Assembly: GCF_004138165.1 (NCBI RefSeq)
Contig: NZ_RYFF01000046.1
Span: 1 to 39,451, forward strand
Reading direction: 5' to 3'
DNA from: Candidatus Chloroploca sp. Khr17
Lineage (GTDB): Bacteria; Chloroflexota; Chloroflexia; Chloroflexales; Chloroflexaceae
Length of the DNA stretch: 39,451 bases
The notes under the pieces were generated by a model. That model saw only the letters and a program-made list of their open reading frames with translations, did not search any database and was not told the DNA's origin. Of this stretch, positions 7,492-15,912 are shown piece after piece (the first letter of the stretch is position 1; the number at the start of each line of letters is the position of its first letter). The position numbers and the translations under genes are program-made.

Positions 7492-9633
7492 ACGTTGCCA
7501 CAGCGGTTCGTTCAGCCCGGCGACGAACGGCGAGGGCGCGGTGGCGACGGCACAGACCAGCAGTGCCCGCATCGCCCGCGAGCAGCCGACATAGAAAAGC
7601 CGCCGCTGCTGGTCAAGTATGACCGCCTGCTCCTCTTCCGGTAGATGTTCGAGCTCATGCGGAAGGCTGCCCGCCTCCAGGCGCATGATCGCGACCATCG
7701 GGAACTCCAACCCTTTGGAGGAGTGCAGCGTCAGCACTTTGACCACCGGCTTGCGCAGGTCGATCTGCTTGCCACTCATGAACTCTGCCGCCACGCCCTG
7801 ACGACTCAGACGGGCGGCGATCTGCTGGGCGAGCGCTTGGCTGTGGCAGAGCACCGCCCCGGCGTGCAGCGGTAGCCGCAGCTCGCGGGCGGCTTGTGCG
7901 AAGAAACTGCGGATCGCCTCCACTTCGTGCTGGTCATCCCGCGCCAGCAGGAGCGTCGGGGCGATACCCTGATGCGCAGCAGGCTCTTGGACGATACTCT
8001 CGGCGTCGCCCGCCTCGGTGCCAGCCAAGATGGCTGCGCAGGCGGCGGTAATCGCAGCTGTGTTGCGATAGTTGCGCCGCAAAAGAACGGTGCGCCCGCG
8101 CATGCTCAGGTCGCTATGGATCTGCTTCCAACTGAAGCCGCGCTGGTAGAGCGACTGCGAGGCATCGGCGGTGAGGTAGACGCCCTGCGGCGCGGCAACC
8201 GAGGCCAGCAGGAAGCGCAGTGCGACTGGCGAGAGATCCTGGGCCTCGTCGATAATCACCGCCTGGTAGGGCTTGGTCGGCTGGCTCAGGGCCAGTTCGA
8301 GCGCCTGGCGGCGCACGCGCTCCCAGGTGGTCAGACCCTCGCGTTCCAGCGCGGTGCTCCAGGCCACATAGAGCGCCCAGATCGCCTCGCGCAGGTTGGC
8401 CCGCAGCGGCAGCCCGCGCCCGCGTCGCTCGAGGGTCAGGTACTCGTCGCGCGTTGCTACCCCACGTGCCTCAATCACGCTGTTGAACTCGTCAAGCAGA
8501 TAGTCGTTGCCGAGCCGGGCGAGCACCTCCTGACGCACCTTGCGGTCGAACTGATTGGGTGCGGGCAGCTCAATCGTCGCCAACACCTGCGCGAGCAGCG
8601 CCTCCTGCTGGCCAGCAATCGCGAAGTTCGGCTTGCCGTAGGCGCGCACGTACTGGCGGAAGATCACGGCGTCGACCGTATTGACTTCGACGCCGCGCTC
8701 CTTCGGCGGGCCGCCGAGCAGCCGTTCCAGCAACTGCTCGGAGTAGCGCACCAGGGCGTTGGTGTAGGTGGTGAAGAGGATCGGCGTGCGCCCAGCGGCG
8801 ACCAGGCGCTGCACGCGGTAGAGCGCCAGCACCGACTTGCCCGTACCAGGGCCGCCTTTGACCAGCGCTGGCCCTTCCAGCGAGGTCTCAAGGATGCGCT
8901 GCTGGTCAGCGTCGAGGCGCAGCAGGAACGTGGTCAGTTCGCCCTCGACGAAACGGTCGAGATCCTCCGGCTCGTGGAGCACCAACTCGGGTTGGCGCTC
9001 GATCTCGGCCAGCGAGCGCGGGTAGAGGATATCGCAGATCCGGTCGAAGAGCTCGGTCGGCACGCCAGCCAGCAGCAGATCATCCTCGGTGCGTGCCGCG
9101 AGCAGCGCCGCCCAATGTGGTGAAGGAATGCGCCACTGACGCAGCAGTCCCTCGCTCATCGTGACGGGGAGCAGACGTGGTTCGAGCAGCGGAGCCGCCG
9201 GGGTCTCCACGCCGAGCAGGGCCGCATCGGCGGCGTCATCTTCGGGCAGACTGGCGTCCGTCGGCGCGGATACGTCAACTTCGTAAATGGCCGGTTCCTC
9301 GTGCAAATCGACTGCGAGCAACTCCGGCGGCGGCGCACCCTCGGGCACCACACCAGAGCTGAGCGCATCGGCGTAGGTGCGGTCATCGCGCTTCCGCACG
9401 CCAATCAGCTTCACCCAACCATCGCCGAAGCTATAGAACAGGCGGTAGGCCCCGATGCGCACGCGGTAGATCGGCGGCTTGTGGTTGCCAATCTTCTTGG
9501 CATCGCCCTGGGCCGAGATCGGGTCACGCTCGAGCACCTTGACCTTCTGGGTGACCAGGCGGCTCACCGCCGTGGGCAAGCCGATCAGCTCATTCATAAA
9601 GGTCGGCGGCGCGATCACATTCCATTTCTTCAT
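7486..9633 (-). CDS. UvrD/Rep superfamily 1 helicase with N-terminal RelE/ParE-like domain
   Basis: I take the ATG at 9633 because it follows CTGGAG at good spacing and begins the conserved MKKWNVIAPP. Residues 1-90 resemble a RelE/ParE-type toxin fold (AKKIGNHKPPIYRVRIGAYR, then FYSFGDGWVKLIGVRKR). The helicase follows: Walker A GGPGTGKS at 260-267, motif II IIDEAQDLSP, motif III QSLYQRGFSW, motif IV RRNYRNT, motif V LHSSKGLEF, motif VI LFYVGCSRA. The length is 715 residues. It should unwind DNA with ATP. The toxin-like head may bind DNA or RNA rather than cleave; its catalytic state cannot be judged. The stop lies in the heptamer array, so the last residues may not be original. It lies in the set with the Trx-like gene upstream and the large helicase downstream. 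Confidence 0.9.
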   Translation of the reverse strand: MKKWNVIAPPTFMNELIGLPTAVSRLVTQKVKVLERDPISAQGDAKKIGNHKPPIYRVRIGAYRLFYSFGDGWVKLIGVRKRDDRTYADALSSGVVPEGAPPPELLAVDLHEEPAIYEVDVSAPTDASLPEDDAADAALLGVETPAAPLLEPRLLPVTMSEGLLRQWRIPSPHWAALLAARTEDDLLLAGVPTELFDRICDILYPRSLAEIERQPELVLHEPEDLDRFVEGELTTFLLRLDADQQRILETSLEGPALVKGGPGTGKSVLALYRVQRLVAAGRTPILFTTYTNALVRYSEQLLERLLGGPPKERGVEVNTVDAVIFRQYVRAYGKPNFAIAGQQEALLAQVLATIELPAPNQFDRKVRQEVLARLGNDYLLDEFNSVIEARGVATRDEYLTLERRGRGLPLRANLREAIWALYVAWSTALEREGLTTWERVRRQALELALSQPTKPYQAVIIDEAQDLSPVALRFLLASVAAPQGVYLTADASQSLYQRGFSWKQIHSDLSMRGRTVLLRRNYRNTAAITAACAAILAGTEAGDAESIVQEPAAHQGIAPTLLLARDDQHEVEAIRSFFAQAARELRLPLHAGAVLCHSQALAQQIAARLSRQGVAAEFMSGKQIDLRKPVVKVLTLHSSKGLEFPMVAIMRLEAGSLPHELEHLPEEEQAVILDQQRRLFYVGCSRAMRALLVCAVATAPSPFVAGLNEPLWQRC

Positions 9634-9762
9634 GCTGGCTCCAGGGCAAGGATCTCCAGTTCGATGTAGGCGCAGTGCAAATACGGTGGCGAGCTGTAAA
9701 CAAGGGCAAAGTGCGGAAACGACCCGGAACAGGGTCACCAAAAGGGGCACTCCCAGGTGCCG

Positions 9763-10557
9763 CTACACCAGGGGCTTGCGGCGCCGACAGCTCAGTTCAA
9801 TCAGCAACTGCTTCGCCTCGAGGGCGCCGTGGGTCAACTCGTCCCTGGTGAAGCGCTGCTCAAGGGTCGCCTGGTTGCCTGAACGCCGAAAGACCCAGAG
9901 CCCCTCAGTCGCGGTGACGACAAATGAGCGGAGTTGCCTCGCTTTGGCATGATAGCGGATGGTCTGGGCCATCGCCAGCGCAAGATCACGCTCGCTGATA
10001 ATGTGGGCCTTGTTTTCAAAGAGGGTGAGCACCGGGACGATCACCGTCTCCTCGAAGGAGAATTCTGGCCGACTACGATACGGCTGAGCGGATTGCCGGT
10101 CGGTGGCACGGTAGCCGTTTGGTTGAGCGGATTGCCGGTCGGTGGCGCGGTAACCGTTTGGCTGCGTGGCCCGCAGATTACAGCGCGGTGCCGCACGCTT
10201 TGGCGGCGCGATCGGCCCCGGCTCTGGCGCTGATGCTACGCCTACCGTGAAGAGCCTGCGCTTGAGATCCTGGATCGCCTCGCGACTCAGCGCCCCTTCA
10301 AAGCGCCAGTGGGCGAGGCCGCGCTGCAACAGGACCACTGCCGGGGACGAAATCACTCCGTAGCGGGCCGCCAGGGCATCGCTCTCGTAGGTGTCGACGT
10401 AGAAGAAGCGCACTGCACCCGCAAAGATGCCTGCGATAGCATCCATCTGGCGCTCGGCCTTACGGCAGTCAATGCTATCATCGCCGAAGAGGACGACGGT
10501 GATCTCCTCGCCGTTTAGGGTGAGTTGATCGAAGTTGTGGGTGGTGAGCATGCGCAT
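9763..10557 (-). CDS. Thioredoxin-fold protein without CxxC, with C-terminal domain of unknown function
   Basis: ATGs lie at 10557 and 10551; an AGGA precedes the first by about eleven bases. Residues 1-100 follow the thioredoxin pattern (TVVLFGDDSIDCRKAERQMD, then VRFFYVDTYESDALAARYGV and a cis-Pro-like SSPAVV). The redox CxxC is reduced to a single Cys, so disulphide exchange is unlikely. A Pro/Arg linker carries a 13-residue unit (QPNGYRATDRQSA) twice. The C-terminal ~100 residues (FENKAHIISERDLALAMAQT onward) match nothing I recognise. It is divergent from the toxin-antitoxin pair and 129 bp upstream of the UvrD-like gene. Confidence 0.65.
   Translation of the reverse strand: MRMLTTHNFDQLTLNGEEITVVLFGDDSIDCRKAERQMDAIAGIFAGAVRFFYVDTYESDALAARYGVISSPAVVLLQRGLAHWRFEGALSREAIQDLKRRLFTVGVASAPEPGPIAPPKRAAPRCNLRATQPNGYRATDRQSAQPNGYRATDRQSAQPYRSRPEFSFEETVIVPVLTLFENKAHIISERDLALAMAQTIRYHAKARQLRSFVVTATEGLWVFRRSGNQATLEQRFTRDELTHGALEAKQLLIELSCRRRKPLV
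10073..10163. repeat. 39-bp in-frame tandem repeat in the thioredoxin-fold gene
   Basis: Two near-identical copies of a unit beginning CGGATTGCCGGTCGGTGGC lie back to back, followed by a partial third. At 39 bp, the unit changes protein length by 13 residues without shifting frame. It lies in the interdomain linker. Confidence 0.8.
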
Positions 10558-10593
10558 CGGTTGATAATCCTGCACATTTGTTGCATTGGTAGA

Positions 10594-10779
10594 TCGGAAG
10601 CTAACACCAGTATACGTGGCAAGGCTTACGGCACCATTACCTGATCAGCGCTAGTCACCATGCGGTGTCGTTCTCAGTATAGTTGCTCGGAAGCTAACAC
10701 CAGTATACGTGGCAAGGCTTACGGCACCATTACCTGATCAGCGCTAGTCGCCATGCGGTGTCGTTCTCAGTATAGTTGC
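10594..10779. repeat. 93-bp direct repeat, two copies, in a divergent intergenic region
   Basis: Copies at 10594-10686 and 10687-10779 differ at one base that I can see (A/G in AGTCACC/AGTCGCC). Each holds CACCATGCGGTG (an inverted repeat), AGCGCT, TGATCA and CAGTATAGTTG, whose complement contains TATACT. The pair lies upstream of the minus-strand thioredoxin-fold gene and the plus-strand antitoxin gene. It is a candidate duplicated operator/promoter segment. Confidence 0.85.
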
Positions 10780-10861
10780 GTGGGCAGGAATACATGCGCA
10801 CGGCTTGGATAGGCAATCAGCATACGTAACGGCATAGTGAGGCCCGCAACGCTTGCGCCTG

Positions 10862-10870
10862 TGCTACAAT
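10862..10870 (+). promoter_or_regulatory. Candidate extended -10 promoter for the DUF433/DUF5615 pair
   Basis: TGCTACAAT is an extended -10 form (TGn followed by TACAAT) about 45 bases before the ATG at 10915. No convincing -35 hexamer was found at 16-18 bp upstream. Confidence 0.4.
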
Positions 10871-10914
10871 CATTTTGCAATCACGAGCATCGAGAATTGG
10901 GGAACGCCGAAACG

Positions 10915-11244
10915 ATGAGTACGTTAGCTACGCTTGAACAACTCCTTCAGCATCTGACCCGCGCCGAGAAGGCCCAGGTGCTGCAGTGGGTTGTGCGCGA
11001 TCTGGGCGACGCCTTCCCCGGCATCGAGAGCAACCCCGGCGTGAGTGGCGGCGAGCCCTGCATCGTGCGCACGCGCATCCCGGTCTGGGTGCTCGTCCAG
11101 GCGCGTCGGCTTGGCTCGAGCGAGATCGACCTGCTGCGGGCCTACCCAGCGCTGCGGGCCGAGGACCTTGCCAATGCCTGGGCCTACTACCGTTCGCACC
11201 CTGACGCGATCGAGGCCCAGATCGCCGAAAACGAGGCAGCGTAG
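10915..11244 (+). CDS. DUF433-family antitoxin
   Basis: The ATG at 10915 is preceded by GGGGAA about twelve bases upstream; an earlier in-frame start at 10837 would overlap the promoter. The 109-residue protein has a helical N-terminus and then the DUF433 core: NPGVSGGEPCIVRTRIPVWV, SSEIDLLRAYPALRAEDLAN, and AWAYYRSHPDAIE. DUF433 proteins are winged-helix DNA binders, usually the antitoxin partner of a DUF5615 PIN-like toxin, which is the next gene three bases downstream. They probably repress their own promoter. Confidence 0.88.
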   Translation: MSTLATLEQLLQHLTRAEKAQVLQWVVRDLGDAFPGIESNPGVSGGEPCIVRTRIPVWVLVQARRLGSSEIDLLRAYPALRAEDLANAWAYYRSHPDAIEAQIAENEAA

Positions 11245-11247
11245 GCA

Positions 11248-11586
11248 ATGGCACAGCTCTACGCGAACGAGAACTTCCCCCTCCCCGTCGTCGCAGAGTT
11301 GCGGCGGCTCGGCTACGACCTGCTGACCAGCCAGGAGGCCGGAAATGCTGGGCGAGCCGTCCCCGATGAGGAGGTATTGGCCTTTGCGGTGGCTGAAGGC
11401 CGTGCCCTGCTGACGATCAACCGCAAGCATTTCATTAGGCTCCATCGTGCGACGCCGGCCCACGCTGGTATCATCGTCTGCACCTACGACCCGGACTTTG
11501 TTGGCCAGGCGGCCCGCATCGCTGCCACCCTGGCCGAGCAGTCGGCGCTCGACGGCCAGTTGCTGAGGGTCAATCGGCCTGCGTAA
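11248..11586 (+). CDS. DUF5615 PIN-like toxin
   Basis: The ATG lies three bases after the antitoxin stop, typical of a coupled pair. The 112-residue protein shows the DUF5615 pattern: an N-terminal acidic strand (LYANENFPLPVVAELRRLGY), a middle DEEVLAFAVAEGRALLT, and a C-terminal HAGIIVCTYD. The usual first DEN reads NEN, and the LLTxDxDF motif reads LLTINRKHF, so one metal ligand may be altered. PIN-like toxins cleave RNA. Its 3' end overlaps the convergent methyltransferase gene by 17 bp. Confidence 0.85.
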   Translation: MAQLYANENFPLPVVAELRRLGYDLLTSQEAGNAGRAVPDEEVLAFAVAEGRALLTINRKHFIRLHRATPAHAGIIVCTYDPDFVGQAARIAATLAEQSALDGQLLRVNRPA

Positions 11587-14332
11587 CCCCCACATACCTT
11601 GTCCCCCGCTTCTCGCCCTCCACCCGCGCCAACCCCTCGTCCACTAGGCGCCTGAGCAGCGCCCGTGCCGTGGCTACGTCAACCTCCAGCGACCCCTGCA
11701 CCTCGCCACTGCTCAGGCTGGCCCGCTCGGCGAGCAGCGCCTTCACGCGCTCGTAGCGCTCGGCCTCGTCAGCGCGGTACCCCTGCCGTACCTCCGCCGC
11801 CTTGCGCATAGGTCGCGGCGACACGCGCTCGGCTGCCGCCGCAAAGTCAATGACCTGCTGCGCCGGCGGCGACTCTTCCCCGAGATCCAGGGCCAACTGC
11901 GGCTCGGCGTAGAGCGGCGTTGGTTCCTCCACGCTGGCCTTGCGCCCGCGCCGCCCGCCCTGCACCCCTGACCCCTGACCCCTGACCCCTGACCCCTGAT
12001 CCTCCGCCCCTGACCCCTGACCCCTGACCCCTGACCCCTCCGGCAGCGGCAACTCGATCACCGGCTCCGGCAGATTCTCATTGAGCGGGATGTCCCAGTA
12101 GGGGTCGTGCTGCTTTGTGAACGCCTCCAGGCCCAGCGCCTTCAGCTCGTCGAAGGCCGCCAGGCAGCGCTCCGGCGCCTGCGGGTAGCTTTTGTGGCTA
12201 AAGGTTGAGAGCACGTGGGCGTACTGCTCGCGGCTCAGTCCGTAGGCCTCGGCGACCACCGCGTCAATCGCCGCCCGCACCGCCCAGCGCGCGTCGTCAT
12301 CCTTGAGCACGGGCCAGTCGAAGGGTGCCCGCTCTTCGCGCCACGCCTCGCCCACCTGCTCGCGCCACAGCGCCGCGTACCCGGCGTGGTTGCAGGTGAG
12401 GCGCAGGGCTGAGTGGGCGAGGAAGCGAGCAGGTGTCAGGTGTCGGGTTTCAGGTGTCAGGAGGGCGCGGGGCACCGGCAGGCGGTTGGCGATGAACAAG
12501 TTGACGTTTGCCGAAACCATCTGACGGGCCACAAAATCGTAACTGAATGAGCAACAAATAGATAGCAAAAGTAGGGAATATGCGGTTGAATGATTTGACG
12601 ATTCTTGATCAACAAATGTACTATCACCAGTTAGCACGCCTGCAGGTAGCAGAGCCGTTACAAACGTCCGCTCATTGGTTGAGCTTGCCACTTTTCGGAG
12701 TGCCAGTCTCCAAAAAACAACAGACTGCAACCAAGTGGCTCGGCCAATCTTTTGAGTGTGCAATAAATACTGGGGTCTTGCCTCCCACATGTCGGTGTAC
12801 TGATGAAAGGTCTTGCCCTCGTGCAGCACCAGGTAGCCCTGTTCGCGCAGCGCAGCCGCAACCTCAGGGTCACGGGGATCTACGCCGTTGGGAAGCACCT
12901 GGCTGGTGGGGGTGAAGCGCCAGGCGTCATCGGTCATGTGTAGCTCACGACCCAACCGGATGCCAAGCTGCTCACAGACTTGTCCAAAGGGTACGCCGTT
13001 AGCAAAGCAGATCCGGGCCACTTCTGCATCAGCAGGCGAGCGTAGCTCCAAGAGGCTCAGATACTCGCCACCGGTGCGGCGTACAAAATCGAGGCTGTAG
13101 CGCAGCGGCGCTTGACGCTGCTGCTCAAAGAGCCAGGCATCGTCGTGAAGATAGAAGGCGCACGGGAATTCAGTCGTTGGCCCCTGTCGGGCCGCAACGA
13201 CCGGGGCAAACTTGAAGCGTGAGTCAATCTCAAACAGCTTGTTGCGGTTTTCAAAGGAGTAGCAGCAGCGTGTCGCCATCTGCTCAAAGTAGAGGCGACG
13301 AATGCCGGTCGCACCCTCATTGGCGTGGAAGGCCGAAGGGACGACGACGCCAGTCAGTCCAGTTGGCCCCAGCACCTGGGCGTTGCGCTCCATGAAGGCA
13401 CGGAAGGCGTCTTGCTTGCCAATCGTTTTCTCGCCGTCGATTTCGACCACCTGATAGGTGTACAGCCGATCCAGCACACGTTCTACGCCACGAAACTCCT
13501 CAATGTACTCAGCATGCGCTGCCGCAGCCTGTGGGTTGCTCATAATCCGCCGCTCGATGGCCTCACGCTCACGTTTGGTTGGCGCATCAAGCACCGTGAA
13601 TTCATAGGCGGCAAAGAACTCTTTATCCGCAGGCAACATGCGATCCCACGGCGGATTCCCCACCACCACATCAAAGCCGTGGCGCGGCAGTTCAGGTGTT
13701 AGGGATCGGGTGTCAGGTGTCAGTCCAGGTGTTAGGGGTCGGGTGTCAGGTGTCAGCTCCGCCCCCGGCTCGTCCGCCCCTGAAACCTGAAACCTCACAC
13801 CTGAAACCTGAGCATAGAAGACTTCCGGGAAGGCCAGGTCGTAGGGGAAAGCAGGGGTCAGGTTCCAGGTGTCAGGGGTCAGGATGAGCGCAAGGGCATC
13901 CTCATAGCTCTTGATTGCCTCCGGCAACTCGCGTAGCCCCAGGCCCCGCGCAAGCATCCTTCGCAGCGTAGGGGTCAGGTTCCAGGTGTCAGGTGTCAGT
14001 CCTGCATCGTCCTTACCTGACACCTGCGTAGGGGTCAGGTTCCAGGGGTCAGGTGTCAGTCCTGCATCGTCCTCACCTGAAACCTGAAACCTTACACCTG
14101 ACACCTGCGTAGGGGTCAGGTTCCAGGGGTCAGGTGTCAGTCCTGCATCGTCCTCACCTGACACCTGCGTAGGGGTCAGGTTCCAGGTGTCAGGGGTCAG
14201 CCCTGCATCGTCCTCACCTGACACCTGACACCTCACACCTGACACCTCACACCTGACACCTGCTCTGACACCTGACACCTCACACCTGACACCTGCTCTG
14301 ACACCTGACACCTGACACCTGACACCTGACAC
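11570..14332 (-). CDS. Eco57I-like N6-adenine DNA methyltransferase, C-terminal segment (NPPW motif, target recognition, winged helix)
   Basis: This is the third frame of one broken gene. The first ~220 residues are mostly translated heptamer repeats interleaved with real sequence ([32 protein letters not shown]). Then come motif [16 protein letters not shown] near base 13660, the LDRLYTYQV and [11 protein letters not shown] strands, a target-recognition region with [15 protein letters not shown], and the LPVP landmark seen in Eco57I/BREX-type enzymes. The C-terminus has a winged-helix-like tail ([20 protein letters not shown]). Motif I lies in another frame (14233-15312), so this product alone cannot bind AdoMet. 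Adding one 7-bp unit in the array at 14220-14350 would join them. A class 1 DISARM methylase (DrmMI) role is likely if the gene is restored. Confidence 0.8.
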   Translation of the reverse strand: MSGVRCQVSGVRAGVRCEVSGVRAGVRCEVSGVRCQVSGEDDAGLTPDTWNLTPTQVSGEDDAGLTPDPWNLTPTQVSGVRFQVSGEDDAGLTPDPWNLTPTQVSGKDDAGLTPDTWNLTPTLRRMLARGLGLRELPEAIKSYEDALALILTPDTWNLTPAFPYDLAFPEVFYAQVSGVRFQVSGADEPGAELTPDTRPLTPGLTPDTRSLTPELPRHGFDVVVGNPPWDRMLPADKEFFAAYEFTVLDAPTKREREAIERRIMSNPQAAAAHAEYIEEFRGVERVLDRLYTYQVVEIDGEKTIGKQDAFRAFMERNAQVLGPTGLTGVVVPSAFHANEGATGIRRLYFEQMATRCCYSFENRNKLFEIDSRFKFAPVVAARQGPTTEFPCAFYLHDDAWLFEQQRQAPLRYSLDFVRRTGGEYLSLLELRSPADAEVARICFANGVPFGQVCEQLGIRLGRELHMTDDAWRFTPTSQVLPNGVDPRDPEVAAALREQGYLVLHEGKTFHQYTDMWEARPQYLLHTQKIGRATWLQSVVFWRLALRKVASSTNERTFVTALLPAGVLTGDSTFVDQESSNHSTAYSLLLLSICCSFSYDFVARQMVSANVNLFIANRLPVPRALLTPETRHLTPARFLAHSALRLTCNHAGYAALWREQVGEAWREERAPFDWPVLKDDDARWAVRAAIDAVVAEAYGLSREQYAHVLSTFSHKSYPQAPERCLAAFDELKALGLEAFTKQHDPYWDIPLNENLPEPVIELPLPEGSGVRGQGSGAEDQGSGVRGQGSGVQGGRRGRKASVEEPTPLYAEPQLALDLGEESPPAQQVIDFAAAAERVSPRPMRKAAEVRQGYRADEAERYERVKALLAERASLSSGEVQGSLEVDVATARALLRRLVDEGLARVEGEKRGTRYVGVTQAD
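11964..12039. repeat. Heptamer array near the 3' end of the methyltransferase
   Basis: About ten units of CCTGACC, split by TCCTCCG. Read on the coding strand it gives [10 protein letters not shown] peptides with no stop. It sits in a linker between the catalytic region and the winged-helix tail. Confidence 0.9.
12429..12461. repeat. Short heptamer insert in the methyltransferase
   Basis: Units CAGGTGT, CAGGTGT, CGGGTTT, CAGGTGT, CAGG on the plus strand. In frame it reads [10 protein letters not shown] just after the LPVPR landmark. The would-be TGA is CGA (Arg). Confidence 0.85.
13694..13811. repeat. Heptamer insert just before the NPPW motif
   Basis: Opposed arrays encode [10 protein letters not shown] and [20 protein letters not shown] in frame, between FPEVFYAQ and the strand carrying NPPW. 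Confidence 0.88.
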
Positions 14333-14350
14333 CTGACACCTGACACCTGG
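13855..14350. repeat. Large composite heptamer array splitting the methyltransferase
   Basis: Four higher-order units each contain GTAGGGGTCAGGTTCCAGG, then CAGTCCTGCATCGTC or a near-identical variant. They are followed by a long run of nearly pure TGACACC/TCACACC units (14216-14350), including about seven perfect TGACACC copies at the right end. The two flanking methyltransferase frames overlap from 14233 to 14332. Gain of one heptamer or loss of two would restore a continuous frame. Confidence 0.92.
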
Positions 14351-15312
14351 CGCGCCAGCGCCACATACGCGTCGTCGTCACAGCCGCCGCCCTTGCCCGT
14401 GCCGAGCATCACGCCGCCGGCCCAGGCAGCGGCGAGCAGGCGGAAGGGGGCCAGGGCGGCGTCGAGGCGGGTCTTGGCGGCACGCTTGCGCTCGATGTCG
14501 GCCACGTCGATGCCGACGCTCTCTTCGAGGGCGGCGACGTGGCTCAGCGCGGCGGCAAGGCTCTGCTGGAGCCGGGCCTGCAAGCCCTGGTTGAAGATGT
14601 CGTCAAGTGGCTGTTGGCTGCCAGGGTAGCGGGCCAGGTGCTCGGCGAAGGGCCCGGTGAGCGAGTCGCCCAGCACCAGGCGGTGGTCGAGGAAGGTCAA
14701 CGGCAGGCCCTCGGCGTGGGACTCGATCCAGATCGCGACGCGGGCCAGGGCCACCGCGAGAGGGTTCTTATCGACGCCGTAGAGGCAGTGGACGGCGGCG
14801 AGGCGTCGGCAGAGCGCACGAGCCTTCTGCTCGGAGAGGCCGGGCTGGTCGCCCTCGCGGGCGCGGCTGGGCAGGTAGGCCACCAGGGCATTGTCAGGGT
14901 CAGGCAGCGCCTCAACGCGCTGGCGTAACTCTTCGGCACGGGCGGCGGGGCGCACCGCCGCAGCGGGATCGCGCACCTTGAGCTTCGCAGCCTGCTCTTC
15001 AGCCACGCTCGCCAGTTCATCACAGCGGCGGCACGCCTCATAGAGCCGGTCGCCCAGGAAGCGACAGGCCTCGACCAAAAAATGCCCGCTGCCCATCGCG
15101 GGGTCGAGCACACGCAGGGCCAAGATGCGACCGGGCTGTGGATCATCTTCAGGGCTACGCTCATCACACTGCGGGCCGACCGTCTCTTGCACCAGGAAGC
15201 GCACGAAGGAGCGCGGGGTATAGTAGGAGCCGCTGGACTTGCGCCCGAGGCCCACGCGCAGGAAGAAGCGGCCAGGCGGGATGGCTTCGATCCATTCCAC
15301 GTTTGTAGGTTT
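14233..15312 (-). CDS. Eco57I-like methyltransferase, middle segment (AdoMet-binding motif I)
   Basis: This is the second frame of the broken gene; homology runs from [20 protein letters not shown] near 15310 to [11 protein letters not shown] near 14350. It contains the [14 protein letters not shown] landmark, motif I ([17 protein letters not shown], bases about 15085-15125) that binds S-adenosylmethionine, then [20 protein letters not shown] and LGDSLTG. The frame is open upstream to 15960, but that stretch is antisense to, or a shadow of, the inserted four-helix-bundle gene. It has no start codon of its own with a ribosome site. Product without the N- and C-terminal parts is unlikely to be active. 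Confidence 0.75.
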   Translation of the reverse strand, partial: KPTNVEWIEAIPPGRFFLRVGLGRKSSGSYYTPRSFVRFLVQETVGPQCDERSPEDDPQPGRILALRVLDPAMGSGHFLVEACRFLGDRLYEACRRCDELASVAEEQAAKLKVRDPAAAVRPAARAEELRQRVEALPDPDNALVAYLPSRAREGDQPGLSEQKARALCRRLAAVHCLYGVDKNPLAVALARVAIWIESHAEGLPLTFLDHRLVLGDSLTGPFAEHLARYPGSQQPLDDIFNQGLQARLQQSLAAALSHVAALEESVGIDVADIERKRAAKTRLDAALAPFRLLAAAWAGGVMLGTGKGGGCDDDAYVALARQVSGVRCQVSGVRCQVSEQVSGVRCQVSEQVSGVRCQV

Positions 15313-15434
15313 CAGATCAGGTGTCCGGTTTCTGGTGTCAGGTGTCAGGCCGGAGTCGTCGGTATCAGAGCCATCTCCACTGATCTCCGAACTGTGCCCA
15401 CTGACACCTGAAACCTGAGACCTGAAACCTGACG
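15308..15434. repeat. Heptamer array on the 3' side of the inserted four-helix-bundle gene
   Basis: Opposed units (TTTCAGATCAGGTGTCCGG on the left, CCTGAAACCTGAGACCTG on the right) with a short unique core. It abuts the stop of the gene at 15435. Confidence 0.88.
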
Positions 15435-15803
15435 TCAGCTCGTCTTCGTCCTCAGACTCTTTATCAGCCCATTCAGCATCTTGCCAACCTCCGACGTTTG
15501 TGCCAGTAGCGGAGCCAACTCCCGATCCTCCGTGTAGCCCAGCCGACCCGCGATCAGCAGGTGCGTCTCCAGCTCCATGAGCGAGCCGTTCGCGATCGAG
15601 AGGTGATGGAGATATTCCTTGATTGCTTCCCTCCCCTGCCCCTCCGCAATGTTCGCCGGCACTGAGACCGCTGCCCTCCGAAGCTGGCTGCTCAACCCGT
15701 ACGTCTCGCTCTTGGGGAACCCCTCTGTCAGCCTGTAACACCCGACTACCAGATCCATCGCCTTCTGCCACACCTTCAGATCCCGATAACTGCTGACGCT
15801 CAT
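15435..15803 (-). CDS. Four-helix-bundle protein of the 23S rRNA intervening-sequence (S23/IVP) family
   Basis: The ATG at 15803 has GGGAG upstream; an earlier in-frame start at 15821 is less well placed. The 122 residues match the IVP family throughout: [50 protein letters not shown], and [18 protein letters not shown]. These proteins are encoded in spirochaete and other 23S rRNA intervening sequences and are scattered through many genomes; they form oligomeric four-helix bundles and no enzymatic activity is established. Here the gene, with heptamer arrays on both sides, lies inside the methyltransferase gene in the same direction. It therefore probably came in as an insertion. Confidence 0.92.
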   Translation of the reverse strand: MSVSSYRDLKVWQKAMDLVVGCYRLTEGFPKSETYGLSSQLRRAAVSVPANIAEGQGREAIKEYLHHLSIANGSLMELETHLLIAGRLGYTEDRELAPLLAQTSEVGKMLNGLIKSLRTKTS

Positions 15804-15826
15804 TGGTGCTCTCCCTAACACTAGGT

Positions 15827-15912
15827 GTGAGGTGTGAGGTGTCAGGTGTCAGGGCCGAACCCCGAACCTGGACATCTGCCCCCTGAAACCTGAAACCTGA
15901 TACCTGACACCT
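15827..15912. repeat. Heptamer array on the 5' side of the inserted four-helix-bundle gene
   Basis: GTGAGGTGTGAGGTGTCAGG units at the left and CCTGAAACCTGAAACCTGAT units at the right. It gives the N-terminal methyltransferase frame its stop at 15849. Confidence 0.88.

Noticed and set aside
15435-15803. Avd accessory protein of a diversity-generating retroelement
   Set aside because: Avd is a distant relative, but the [26 protein letters not shown] pattern is that of the ordinary 23S-IVP family. No reverse transcriptase or template repeat is nearby.
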